64,000 nt of DNA from a bacterium BMS3Bbin14 (GTDB lineage: Bacteria; Desulfobacterota; Desulfobulbia; Desulfobulbales; Desulfobulbaceae), in assembly GCA_002897615.1 (NCBI GenBank), contig BDTX01000003.1, positions 62,001-126,000 on the forward strand, in the 5' to 3' direction. Shown piece by piece: positions 18,070 through 26,057 of the stretch; the stretch's first letter is position 1, and each line of letters begins with the position of its first letter. Made by a program: the position numbers and the translations under genes. The notes beneath the pieces were generated by a model. The model was not told the DNA's origin and did no database searches. It worked only from the letters and a program-made list of their open reading frames with translations.

Positions 18070-19437
18070 ATGACTTCAACAAACGATATGCCGAAACTGC
18101 GGGAAAAACTCATCCTCAACTCCATTGCCGACGGTGTCTTTACCGTGGACCGGAATTGGCGGATCACCTCTTTCAACCGGGCCGCGGAAACAATTACCGG
18201 CTGGCGCGAGGATGAGGCCGTCGGCAAATCATGCAGTGAAATCTTTCAATCCAGCATCTGCGGCAAATCATGCGCCATTGCCGAGAGTCTCTACAGCGGC
18301 AGGGCGATATCCAATCGTTCCATCACCATCGTCAACCGCCGGGGGGAGAAAATTCCGATCAGCATCAGTGCCTCACCACTCGTCGATCACGAGGGAAACA
18401 TTATCGGCGGCGTGGAAACCTTCCGTGATCTCGCGACGCTGAACACCTTGCACCGACAACTGATCCAGAGGCATAATTTTGCCGGGATCATCTCAAAGAA
18501 TCCCGCCATGCAACGACTTTTTACGGTTATCCCTGAAATCGCCCGCAGTCCGAGCACCGTCCTGATCCTGGGTGAAAGCGGGACCGGCAAGGAGTTGATA
18601 GCGCAGGCGCTGTACAATGACAGTGAACGTAAGGACCGCCCCTTTGTCACCGTAAACTGTGGCGCCCTGCCGGAAACCCTGCTTGAATCAGAACTTTTCG
18701 GCTACAAGGCCGGAGCGTTTACCGACGCCCGCACCGACAGGGAGGGGCGCTTCGCCGCCGCCGAAGGAGGAACCCTGTTCCTTGACGAAATCGGCGATAT
18801 TCCGCCGGGCATCCAGGTCAAACTCCTGCGCGTCCTCCAGGAAAAGGTCTACGAACCGCTTGGTTCCAACCTCCCGGTCAAAGCGGATGTCAGGATTATC
18901 ACGGCGACCAACCGGGATCTCCAGGCCATGGTCCGAAAAGGAACGTTTCGTGACGACCTCTTTTACCGGCTCAATGTGGTCAAAATTCAGCTTCCCCCCC
19001 TGCGTGATCGCAAAGAGGACATCCCCCTGCTCATAGACTATTTTATCAAACGGTTCAGGGTCAGACAGGGCAAGGATATCGTCGGCATCTCCGCCCCGGC
19101 CCTTGATATTCTCATGCGCCACCGTTTTCCCGGCAATATTCGGGAACTGGAAAACATTATCGAATACGCTTTTATCCTCTGTGAAGGCGGCTATATCCTG
19201 CCCCGGCACCTCCCGGAACCATTTACCGGGGAAACCGGCGGCGGCGAGGCAGTGCAACCGGATAAAAAAGACGGCGGCCGAACCCTGGAAGAGATAGAAA
19301 AACAGGCGATCTCTCTTGCCCTTGAAAGGAACCAATGGAAAAAACAGGCGACCTGCCTGGAACTGAATATTTCCAAGGACACCCTCCGCCGAAAAATAGA
19401 CAAGTACGGCCTGGGCAGGCCCCCGAACAAGGAATAA
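18070..19437 (+). CDS. PAS-domain sigma-54-dependent activator
   Basis: A 455-residue NtrC-type activator with an N-terminal PAS sensor (about residues 10-125) instead of a response-regulator receiver. The AAA+ domain has Walker A GESGTGKE (168-175) and Walker B GGTLFLDE (233-240). The sigma-54 contact loop reads GAFTDA rather than GAFTGA (215-220), a variant I recall from related regulators. A Fis-type helix-turn-helix lies at the end. The PAS domain holds Cys55, Cys64 and Cys68 (KSCSEIF, SICGKSC), which could sense redox state. The gene sits alone on the plus strand between the two NrfD cassettes. Sigma-54 elements near cassette 1 and ftsH make those its likely targets. Confidence 0.9.
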   Translation: MTSTNDMPKLREKLILNSIADGVFTVDRNWRITSFNRAAETITGWREDEAVGKSCSEIFQSSICGKSCAIAESLYSGRAISNRSITIVNRRGEKIPISISASPLVDHEGNIIGGVETFRDLATLNTLHRQLIQRHNFAGIISKNPAMQRLFTVIPEIARSPSTVLILGESGTGKELIAQALYNDSERKDRPFVTVNCGALPETLLESELFGYKAGAFTDARTDREGRFAAAEGGTLFLDEIGDIPPGIQVKLLRVLQEKVYEPLGSNLPVKADVRIITATNRDLQAMVRKGTFRDDLFYRLNVVKIQLPPLRDRKEDIPLLIDYFIKRFRVRQGKDIVGISAPALDILMRHRFPGNIRELENIIEYAFILCEGGYILPRHLPEPFTGETGGGEAVQPDKKDGGRTLEEIEKQAISLALERNQWKKQATCLELNISKDTLRRKIDKYGLGRPPNKE

Positions 19438-19540
19438 GCCAAACCAAACTTAGCGACCATGACCAGAGCCCCCTAACCGCTGGAACTCCGGGCAGCAGAA
19501 TGTCCAGTTATTTTACAACCGGGAAGGGAAGGGAACAAAA

Positions 19541-19578
19541 AAAACGGGAGCCATGACCTCTGCCATGATTCCCGTTTT
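19541..19578. terminator. Bidirectional terminator between activator gene and merR2
   Basis: AAAACGGGAGCCATG pairs with CATGATTCCCGTTTT with one mismatch and one wobble, and is flanked by A and T runs on both sides. It lies between the convergent ends of the sigma-54 activator gene and the cassette 2 regulator gene. Confidence 0.85.
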
Positions 19579-19737
19579 GGTTTTGTACTTTACGCCAAGC
19601 ACACTAGCCAGGCACATTAAATAACAGCGATCGCCTCCGCGCTTTCCCCGGCCGCAGCCGGTCTCCAGGCGCTCAACCAAATAATTGTTGCGACTCTGCC
19701 TGGGCGGCGATTTGAATTCGACGCTGTCTTTCTCTGT

Positions 19738-20181
19738 CTAGCCGGATGATTGCCGCTTTTTTTTTTGCCCGGCTTTTTTCCGCTTTTCCACGTCAGCCTC
19801 TTTGGCCCTCCGGGCCGCCTCTTCGTCGTCTATCTTATGCAACGTCCGCGGCACAGCCCTGTCTACCCTGGCCTCACAGTGTTCATGAACATCGGCCGGA
19901 CAACCGGCAATCTCCCAGCAGGGCACCAGGTCCAACAGCTTTTTCAACCCTTGAATGCTGATTCCCTCGTCATGAATCAGGGAACGCATGCAGGTAATCC
20001 AGTGAATGTCATTCGTAGAAAACAATCGCCGTGACCCGACATGCGCCGGATGAATCAATCCCTCGGCCTCATAAATTCTCAGTGTGCGTGGATGGACCCC
20101 CAGCAGTCTGGCTGCAACTCCGATCGGGTAGATCGGCAGATCAGGGTGCATCGGCTTGATTTCAGACCTTTTCATGGTCAT
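19738..20181 (-). CDS. Four-cysteine MerR/HspR-like regulator, cassette 2
   Basis: A 147-residue paralogue of the regulator at 13316. The MerR/HspR DNA-binding domain (IGVAAR...HPRTLRIYEAEGLIHP) is followed by PCWEIAGCPADVHEHC with Cys88, Cys94 and Cys102, plus Cys64. The cysteine spacing is identical to the cassette 1 protein, although the rest of the C-terminal half has diverged and ends in a lysine- and arginine-rich tail. The start at 20181 was chosen because AGGAG lies upstream; the longer frame (20220) would run into the hairpin at 20205. It lies 66 bp downstream of nrfD2. Confidence 0.84.
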   Translation of the reverse strand: MTMKRSEIKPMHPDLPIYPIGVAARLLGVHPRTLRIYEAEGLIHPAHVGSRRLFSTNDIHWITCMRSLIHDEGISIQGLKKLLDLVPCWEIAGCPADVHEHCEARVDRAVPRTLHKIDDEEAARRAKEADVEKRKKAGQKKKRQSSG

Positions 20182-20204
20182 GTTGCTCTCCTGTTCGTGG
20201 TCTC

Positions 20205-20236
20205 TTCCGGGGAAGCGCATTGTCGCTTCCCCGGAA
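20205..20236. terminator. Hairpin between nrfD2 and merR2
   Basis: A perfect 13-bp stem (TTCCGGGGAAGCG) with a 6-base loop and no T-run. It could partly terminate or stabilise nrfD2 mRNA and so lower expression of the downstream regulator gene. Confidence 0.6.
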
Positions 20237-20246
20237 GGATCAATTC

Positions 20247-21440
20247 CTAATGGTCTTCGGACAGATGGCCGCGAAACATACGTTCACCCATAAGGAAGAG
20301 CATGGTGCATAAGCCGAAGCCGCCCAAGGTCACCATGACCTCATGCAAACTCGGCGTATAAGGGTAGAGGGCCGGCTGTCCCACAATATTCAGGGTATGA
20401 AAATGGGGGACGATCTGGCCGACCACAACCAGGTCATAGCGCATGAAAAAGATACCTATAATACCGAAGACGGAAGCCACAAACAGGGCCGGCATATTCT
20501 TGGCGCGCACGGCGAGAATAATGATGAAAGGAATCACCATGCCCATGCCGATTTCAGCAACCCAGAAATCCAGGGCATAAGGCCCGCTTACCATAGCCAT
20601 CATTGCGGCATACTTTCCCGGGGGTTGACCGGCGATACCGGAGAGGACCTTCCAGGTCTCGAAAAAGAGGAGGATGGCCATCAAAAGAGCGCCGAGTTTG
20701 GCAACCGAGGTCAGGCTCTGCTTGTAAGCAGGACTCATCTTCCAGCCATTGGTCTTGTAACCGATCCAGCTGAACAGAATGATTGCCGAACAGCCAGACA
20801 GCATGGCAGAGGCGATAAAGTAAATCGGCATATAGGGTCCGTGCCAGAATTCGCGGCCATTGAGCAGGCCGAAGACAGCGCCCAGGTTTGAATGAGCGGC
20901 GACACCGGCGATCACACCCAGCAGGCCGAGATAGCCGGCCTGTTTGTGCTTGCCCATCTGCAACAGGGCAAATTCAATGAGCATGAAGAAAAGATAGGCA
21001 CCGTACAGGGTACCCATCCACCATATGTTCGAGGTGGGATTGGGAGAAATAACATTGTAGATTGCCATCCGCCACGGATTCTCGATTTCAAAAGCGATGA
21101 CGAGAAAGCCGGAGATGATGGTGATAATAGCCAAGAAAACCGATCGCTTGGCAATAGGCTTAAAGGACTCGACTCCGAAGACATGACCAATTGAAGAGAC
21201 AAGACAAAGCCCGGTTGAGGTAACAACAAAAAAGACATACGTTGCGATCAGAAGCCCCCACGGCACGTCTCTCGTCACACCGTATGCCTGATCGTGACCG
21301 ATAAAAAAAGCATGAATGCCAAAGGCGATACCAACCACAGCGAGCAGGCCCGACAATGCGATTGCCGCATTATAGGCACCTGACTTGGTTCCTGCATATC
21401 CGCCTTCCTGAGGCAGGACCTTTGCGATAATATTATTCAT
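20247..21440 (-). CDS. NrfD-family quinone oxidoreductase subunit, cassette 2
   Basis: A 397-residue polytopic membrane protein of the NrfD/PsrC family, close to the copy at 13727. Shared segments include PWGLLIATYVF, FEIENPWRMAIYNVISPN, SNIWWMGTLYGA, MRYDLVVVGQIVP and GGFGLCTMLFLMGERM. It is expected to carry the menaquinone site of a periplasm-facing electron transfer complex, probably with the ferredoxin and hexaheme cytochrome of 16169-17634. Having two NrfD subunits for one visible ferredoxin/cytochrome pair suggests alternative membrane anchors (inference). It follows a 38-residue membrane protein and precedes a four-cysteine regulator, mirroring cassette 1. Confidence 0.88.
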   Translation of the reverse strand: MNNIIAKVLPQEGGYAGTKSGAYNAAIALSGLLAVVGIAFGIHAFFIGHDQAYGVTRDVPWGLLIATYVFFVVTSTGLCLVSSIGHVFGVESFKPIAKRSVFLAIITIISGFLVIAFEIENPWRMAIYNVISPNPTSNIWWMGTLYGAYLFFMLIEFALLQMGKHKQAGYLGLLGVIAGVAAHSNLGAVFGLLNGREFWHGPYMPIYFIASAMLSGCSAIILFSWIGYKTNGWKMSPAYKQSLTSVAKLGALLMAILLFFETWKVLSGIAGQPPGKYAAMMAMVSGPYALDFWVAEIGMGMVIPFIIILAVRAKNMPALFVASVFGIIGIFFMRYDLVVVGQIVPHFHTLNIVGQPALYPYTPSLHEVMVTLGGFGLCTMLFLMGERMFRGHLSEDH

Positions 21441-21589
21441 GAGTACTGCTCCTCCATAAATTCCTTCGTTGAAAGGCAGGCCGCGACAAAAAACAACTCT
21501 GCCATTACTACTTTCCGGTGCTGATCAGGGACGCGACGTCCGTCAGCCCGGCTCCCTGCATAAAGAACATGGAACATGTGAACCAACGG

Positions 21590-21706
21590 TTAGGAATAAT
21601 CGCTTTCTTCCCTGACGGCCCGAAGGACCGGTTTGACTTTAAGATCAAACAGGGTATGGAGCGCAGCACAACCTAACCAAAAAACGAGAAATAAAATGCC
21701 ATCCAT
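21590..21706 (-). CDS. 38-residue membrane peptide, cassette 2
   Basis: A short ORF with a strong ribosome-binding site (GGAGGAG, six bases before ATG 21706). It encodes a single hydrophobic helix (MDGILFLVFWLGCAALHTLF) followed by a basic and acidic tail ending EESDYS. It occupies the position held in cassette 1 by the 77-residue membrane protein, 149 bp upstream of nrfD2. Family unknown. Probably real, judging by the ribosome-binding site and membrane-helix design. Confidence 0.6.
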   Translation of the reverse strand: MDGILFLVFWLGCAALHTLFDLKVKPVLRAVREESDYS

Positions 21707-22098
21707 CTGCTTCTCCTCCAGCTAGCTGGAAAATTAAAAAATTGCCAGGTCGATAGGTCATTAGCGGATGATCACCGGCCGGTCACCGTTTTCACTCACC
21801 GTGTCTCTGATTGCTCACCTCCTCTTCTTCAGATTAAATTATATATGTTTTAGGTTTTCGTTTACCTTTATTCGCTTTTCTCTCTTACCTTATTTAATCA
21901 AAAAGCAAAACAATTTGCAAGCAAATCGTACATTTTTTTTTAAGACAAAATGTAAATTTAGATTTCGTGCCAGGCCAAAATGCAAATTTCCCAAATATGA
22001 GATATCAGAATATCCCATGTTTTATTCATAGAAATCAACAAATTATAATATCACGGCTTTTCGACTCTTTACGCAACTTCCAGTTAACCATAAAAAAC

Positions 22099-22116
22099 AA
22101 TGAATGGCGATTCATT
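22099..22116. promoter_or_regulatory. Shared 18-bp palindrome upstream of cassette 2 / ftsH
   Basis: AATGAATGGCGATTCATT, the exact inverse of the site at 17731. It lies in the 950-bp AT-rich gap between the divergent cassette 2 and ftsH. No sigma-54 element was found on the minus strand here, so cassette 2 may use this site and an ordinary promoter. Confidence 0.6.
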
Positions 22117-22158
22117 ATTTACCGATGACGCAAAAAAAGCCCTGTTAATTCACAATGG

Positions 22159-22175
22159 GCGCAAGTTGCGTCCTC
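22159..22175. promoter_or_regulatory. Candidate activator (enhancer) site upstream of ftsH
   Basis: GCGCAAGTTGCGTCCTC, differing from the cassette 1 site (15408) at two of 17 positions, with core palindrome CGCAA-G-TTGCG. It lies about 122 bp upstream of the sigma-54 element at 22297. Confidence 0.55.
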
Positions 22176-22296
22176 TTCTCAAAATAAGGCCTACGCCGCA
22201 AATAGCTGATCACCGAAGAAAATAATATGCAATAACTACTGCAAATCAAAGAGATACAAATAATACACAAACAAACTTACCCTGCAAATCATTTTC

Positions 22297-22314
22297 CGGC
22301 ACGGATTATGCTTT
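22297..22314 (+). promoter_or_regulatory. Probable sigma-54 promoter upstream of ftsH
   Basis: CGGCACGGATTATGCTTT matches the -24/-12 pattern with the invariant GG and GC exactly ten bases apart. It differs from consensus at one base in each box. It would give an ftsH leader of roughly 330 nt. Confidence 0.62.
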
Positions 22315-22365
22315 AACTAGGGCGCTGCTCACGATAAATGCCAAAAAACGAGTAAGCTTCTCTCT

Positions 22366-22391
22366 AACCCCGGGGTGGCGGCCCCGGGGTT
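22366..22391 (+). terminator. Leader hairpin / possible attenuator before ftsH
   Basis: AACCCCGGGG and CCCCGGGGTT form a perfect 10-bp stem with a 6-base loop, followed by ATATTTT. It lies between the probable promoter and the ftsH start, so it could terminate or attenuate transcription, or stabilise the leader. Confidence 0.55.
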
Positions 22392-22653
22392 ATATTTTCA
22401 GCTCCGGAATTATCCTTTCAGCGCCGGAAAATTGCCCTGCCTCCTTTCTCGTACCGCCTCTCTATCTTTTCCCCGATTCTCTTTACCTTTTGCCTGTTTT
22501 ATGGTAACTTATTGCAATCTCATAAAATCAATCAAACAGAAAGGCCTTTTTACGTCACAGGCTCAAGCACAACAGCATGTTGCAATCACCACACATTCAT
22601 CCTGTTCATTCGTTTCACCCTCTTTTCGTCCTGAACCATCCCGGAGAATCGAC

Positions 22654-24450
22654 TTGAAATATTTTTACAAGAACCTGTCTATCTGGCTCATCATCTGCCT
22701 CGTCGGCCTGTTGCTCTTTAATATCTTCAAAACAAAGCCGGATAACATCCATCACATCCTTTACACCGATTTTTTAAAGATGGCTGACAGCGGGAAGCTG
22801 TCAACTGTCACGGTCAAGGAAAACACCATTACCTGGACGACCGGGGACGGCGTCAAATATGAAACCGTTGTGCCGCCGACCAATGCAGCCCTGCCCCATC
22901 TGCTCAAAAACAAGGTCAACGTCGAGGTGCAGAAAGTTGTAAAGCCATACTGGTTTATGAAAATTTTTCTCTCGTGGGTACCGTTTATCCTGCTTTTTAT
23001 CTTTTGGTTTTTCTTCATGCGCAGGAGCGGCACCGAGGGCCAGGGCGGCGGCAAAGCCATGGCCTTTGGCAAAAGCCGCGCCCGGCTCATCGACCCCCAG
23101 AAATCCAAGATTACCTTTGCAGATGTGGCCGGGGTGGACGAAGCCAAAGAGGAAGTTCTTGAAATTGTTGATTTTCTGAAAAATCCGGAAAAGTTCACCG
23201 AGGCGGGGGCCCGGATACCGACCGGGGTCTTACTTTACGGCGAACCGGGTACGGGCAAAACCCTCCTGGCCAAGGCCATTGCCGGTGAGGCCGGGGTGCC
23301 GTTTTATTCGATCAGCGGTTCCAATTTCGTTGAAATGTACGTGGGAATCGGCGCATCACGGGTACGGGACCTTTTTAGAGAGGGGAAGAAAAAAGCGCCC
23401 TGTATTATTTTTATCGATGAAATTGACGCCGTCGGCCGTCATCGCAGCGCCGGCGGAGCAGGCGGTAACGATGAACGGGAACAGACCCTGAACCAGCTGC
23501 TCGTGGAAATGGATGGTTTCGAGGTCAACGATCATGTTATCGTCATTGCCGCGACCAACCGGCAGGACATCCTGGACCCGGCCCTGCTGCGGCCCGGACG
23601 TTTTGACCGCCAGGTGATGGTCCCCCTGCCGGATGTCCGCGGCCGGGAAAAAATTCTCCAGGTCCATGCCCAGCAAATCAAGGTGTCGGAGGATGTCGAC
23701 TGGTCGGTTATCGCCAAGGGCACCCCGGGGTTTTCCGGAGCCCAGCTTGCCAGCATGATCAACGAAGCAGCCCTTCTGACCGCCCGTTCGGAGAGCGGCG
23801 ACCACCGGGTCACCACCATGGAGACCATTGAAAAGGCCAAGGACAAAGTCATGATGGGGGCAGAACGGCGCTCAATGATCATCACGGAAGCGGAAAAAAA
23901 GGTGACGGCCTATCACGAATCCGGCCATGCCCTCGTGGCCTGGATGCTGCCCGGCACCGATCCCGTACACAAGGTCACCATTATTCCCCGGGGCAAGGCC
24001 CTGGGGCTGACCATGCAGCTGCCCGAGGAAGAAAAATATTCGCAAAGCCGCACCTATCTGTTTAACAACCTCTGCACCCTGCTTGGCGGCCGGCTGGCCG
24101 AAAGCATTGTCTTTGACGAAATCACTACCGGCGCCAGCAACGATATTGAACGGGCATCGGATATTGCCCGAAAAATGGTGTGCGAATGGGGAATGAGCGA
24201 CAAGCTGGGGCCGTTGACCTTTAAAACAGCGGATCCGCTGAACGGCCAGCCGGGACAGATCATGAGCGAAACAACCGTGGTCTTAATCGACCAGGAAGTA
24301 AAAAAATTGATCCAGTCCGCCTATGATACGGCCAACAATATCCTGGTCAAACACCGGAAAATTCTTGAAGAGATGACTCAGACCCTGCTGGAAAAAGAAA
24401 CGATCACCGGCCAGGAAATTGCCCAGATGGTCAAACAAAACACACCATGA
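22654..24450 (+). CDS. ftsH: ATP-dependent zinc metalloprotease FtsH
   Basis: A 598-residue inner-membrane AAA+ protease that degrades membrane and short-lived cytoplasmic proteins. It has two N-terminal membrane helices (about residues 10-26 and 105-123) around a periplasmic domain. Walker A GEPGTGKT, Walker [15 protein letters not shown] and the second region of homology ([20 protein letters not shown]) follow, then the zinc site HESGH and a downstream glutamate/aspartate region. The start was set at the TTG of 22654 (GGAG nearby; the protein then begins [10 protein letters not shown] as in FtsH). The open frame extends to 22375, but that would add a long non-conserved N terminus. It diverges from cassette 2. 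Confidence 0.92.
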   Translation: MKYFYKNLSIWLIICLVGLLLFNIFKTKPDNIHHILYTDFLKMADSGKLSTVTVKENTITWTTGDGVKYETVVPPTNAALPHLLKNKVNVEVQKVVKPYWFMKIFLSWVPFILLFIFWFFFMRRSGTEGQGGGKAMAFGKSRARLIDPQKSKITFADVAGVDEAKEEVLEIVDFLKNPEKFTEAGARIPTGVLLYGEPGTGKTLLAKAIAGEAGVPFYSISGSNFVEMYVGIGASRVRDLFREGKKKAPCIIFIDEIDAVGRHRSAGGAGGNDEREQTLNQLLVEMDGFEVNDHVIVIAATNRQDILDPALLRPGRFDRQVMVPLPDVRGREKILQVHAQQIKVSEDVDWSVIAKGTPGFSGAQLASMINEAALLTARSESGDHRVTTMETIEKAKDKVMMGAERRSMIITEAEKKVTAYHESGHALVAWMLPGTDPVHKVTIIPRGKALGLTMQLPEEEKYSQSRTYLFNNLCTLLGGRLAESIVFDEITTGASNDIERASDIARKMVCEWGMSDKLGPLTFKTADPLNGQPGQIMSETTVVLIDQEVKKLIQSAYDTANNILVKHRKILEEMTQTLLEKETITGQEIAQMVKQNTP

Positions 24451-24512
24451 GCACACGGGACATCTCCGGCCGCATACTACCCCCGGCCTGTCCGGCATAG
24501 TGGCCGGACCCC

Positions 24513-25052
24513 CTACCGCCGCCGATACGAAAAACGACCATGCCGCCGTCGGAACCGCTCCTGTGACGCCGATGGCTTGCGGCGATGTTTCCAGACCCAG
24601 GGAGAAATCGGATCATCGGCCCGCCAGAGGCCCAGCCGTGCCAGCCGTGCCTTTTTTTCCAGGGTCTTCAACTCGCGGCAGAGCGGCTGTTCAAGACAGT
24701 ACCGGGGGTAATACCAGGCCAGGCCGTCACGCACCAGTTCCCGGTTCACCAATCGGCCCTGACTTGTCACCAGGGCAATGACCCGGCCGTAAATACCAAT
24801 ACCTTTCGGCTCCACAGAAACCGTTTGCCCGGCGGTCAGGCGGATAACCTCCTGTTGGGCGCCATTACTGTAATCCTGGTCGTATTCCGGCGCATCAATG
24901 CCGTACAACCTGATCTCGTACACCTTTTTATCCCGCTTGATCAACAGGCTGTCGCCATCCACAACCCTGACCACCGATCCATTCCAGGCCCGGGACGGGG
25001 TGCACTGAGTCAAGACCAGCAGGAAAAAAATAACGGTAACATATCGCATCAT
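24513..25052 (-). CDS. Thermonuclease-family (SNase-like) secreted nuclease
   Basis: A 179-residue protein with an N-terminal lipoprotein-like signal (LLVLTQCTPS) and a staphylococcal-nuclease OB-fold with VVDGDSLLI, YEIRLYGIDAPEYDQ and YGRVIALV. These include the aspartate, arginine and glutamate residues expected at the active site. Such proteins cleave DNA or RNA in the periplasm or outside the cell. The basic C-terminal tail (KHRRKPSASQERFRRRHGR) is poorly conserved and may bind nucleic acid. The gene converges on ftsH; its promoter region is shared with rsmJ. Confidence 0.82.
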   Translation of the reverse strand: MMRYVTVIFFLLVLTQCTPSRAWNGSVVRVVDGDSLLIKRDKKVYEIRLYGIDAPEYDQDYSNGAQQEVIRLTAGQTVSVEPKGIGIYGRVIALVTSQGRLVNRELVRDGLAWYYPRYCLEQPLCRELKTLEKKARLARLGLWRADDPISPWVWKHRRKPSASQERFRRRHGRFSYRRR

Positions 25053-25139
25053 CAGCCTTCCCCTTTATATGCCTGTACCTGAATAATTACGACGAAACGA
25101 GACAAAAAACCAAAAAACGGAATCGGCGGTAATAATAAA

Positions 25140-26057
25140 ATGCCCCTCGAAAAAAATAAAGACCGGCAACGTTCCCTGCGGGCAGGCGTCGCCTTTGACC
25201 ACCCCGGGCTTGCCGCCGCGGCGGCCGGCCTGGCCCGGCAACTGGGACTGCCTCTCGTTTCTCAGGTCGCTGACGATCTCGACTTTGTCCTTTTCCGCAC
25301 CGCCACGCGTCTCGAGTTGCGCTGGACAGGCGATGTCGCCCCGGCCGCGCCGGTGTGGGCGGAATTTGTCAAAGGGCCGGCCGGCTATCGACGACGCCGC
25401 GGCGGCCGGGAGATGCTGATCCGGGCGGTGGGCGTCAAACAGGACCGGCCGCCCTCTGTCCTTGACGCTACGGGGGGGATGGGGCGCGACGCCTTTATCC
25501 TGGCCGGCTGCGGCTGCGCGGTTCACATTTTTGAACGAAACCCGGTGGTCGCCGCGCTCCTGCGGGACGGCCTGCTGAGGGCGGCGGCAAGCCCGGAAAC
25601 CCGGGACAGCGCCGCAAGAATCCACCTGGTCGCGGCCGACAGCCGAAAATTCCTGGAAAACATGACGAATCCGGGGGGGAAGATTGACGTTGTCTATCTT
25701 GACCCCATGTTTCCCGGGCGCACAAAATCGGCCCGGGTCAAAAAGGAGCTGCAGATCCTGCAACTCCTGGTCGGGGGGGATGATGATACGGAGCAATTGC
25801 TGGCTGCCGCCTTGAACGCGGCCCGGAACCGGGTAGTGGTCAAGCGGCCGAAATCAGCGCCGCCCCTGGCCGGCCGGAAACCCTCTCACTGCCTGAGCGG
25901 CACCACCACGCGTTTTGACGTCTACATTACCATCCCGGCCGAGGTGTACGCCGAAGACCGCGGCCGGACCTTGAAAAATCCAGGGCACGGCAAAAATGAA
26001 CTCCCCCGCGCCCCGGGGCCGGAGGGTGCCCCGGCAGCAAACCGGAAACGCCCCTAA
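25140..26057 (+). CDS. rsmJ: 16S rRNA (guanine1516-N2)-methyltransferase
   Basis: A 305-residue SAM-dependent methyltransferase of the RsmJ (YhiQ) family. It has the AEFVKGPAGYRRRRGGREMLIRAV segment, motif I LDATGGMGRDAFILAGCG (about residues 107-124), FERNPVVAALLRDGL, and the catalytic YLDPMFPGRTKSARVKKELQ stretch. It methylates G1516 of 16S rRNA. A proline/glycine-rich tail of about 30 residues extends beyond the E. coli protein. The stop codon overlaps that of the convergent aminotransferase gene by four bases. Confidence 0.88.
   Translation: MPLEKNKDRQRSLRAGVAFDHPGLAAAAAGLARQLGLPLVSQVADDLDFVLFRTATRLELRWTGDVAPAAPVWAEFVKGPAGYRRRRGGREMLIRAVGVKQDRPPSVLDATGGMGRDAFILAGCGCAVHIFERNPVVAALLRDGLLRAAASPETRDSAARIHLVAADSRKFLENMTNPGGKIDVVYLDPMFPGRTKSARVKKELQILQLLVGGDDDTEQLLAAALNAARNRVVVKRPKSAPPLAGRKPSHCLSGTTTRFDVYITIPAEVYAEDRGRTLKNPGHGKNELPRAPGPEGAPAANRKRP

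Noticed and set aside
21707-22160. Sigma-54 promoter for cassette 2 on the minus strand
   Set aside because: CGTGCCAG at about 21966 gives a good -24 box but no GC at the required spacing; no other candidate was found.
22375-22653. N-terminal extension of FtsH
   Set aside because: The frame is open but begins inside a hairpin, has no ribosome-binding site and does not resemble FtsH N termini; the start at 22654 fits better.
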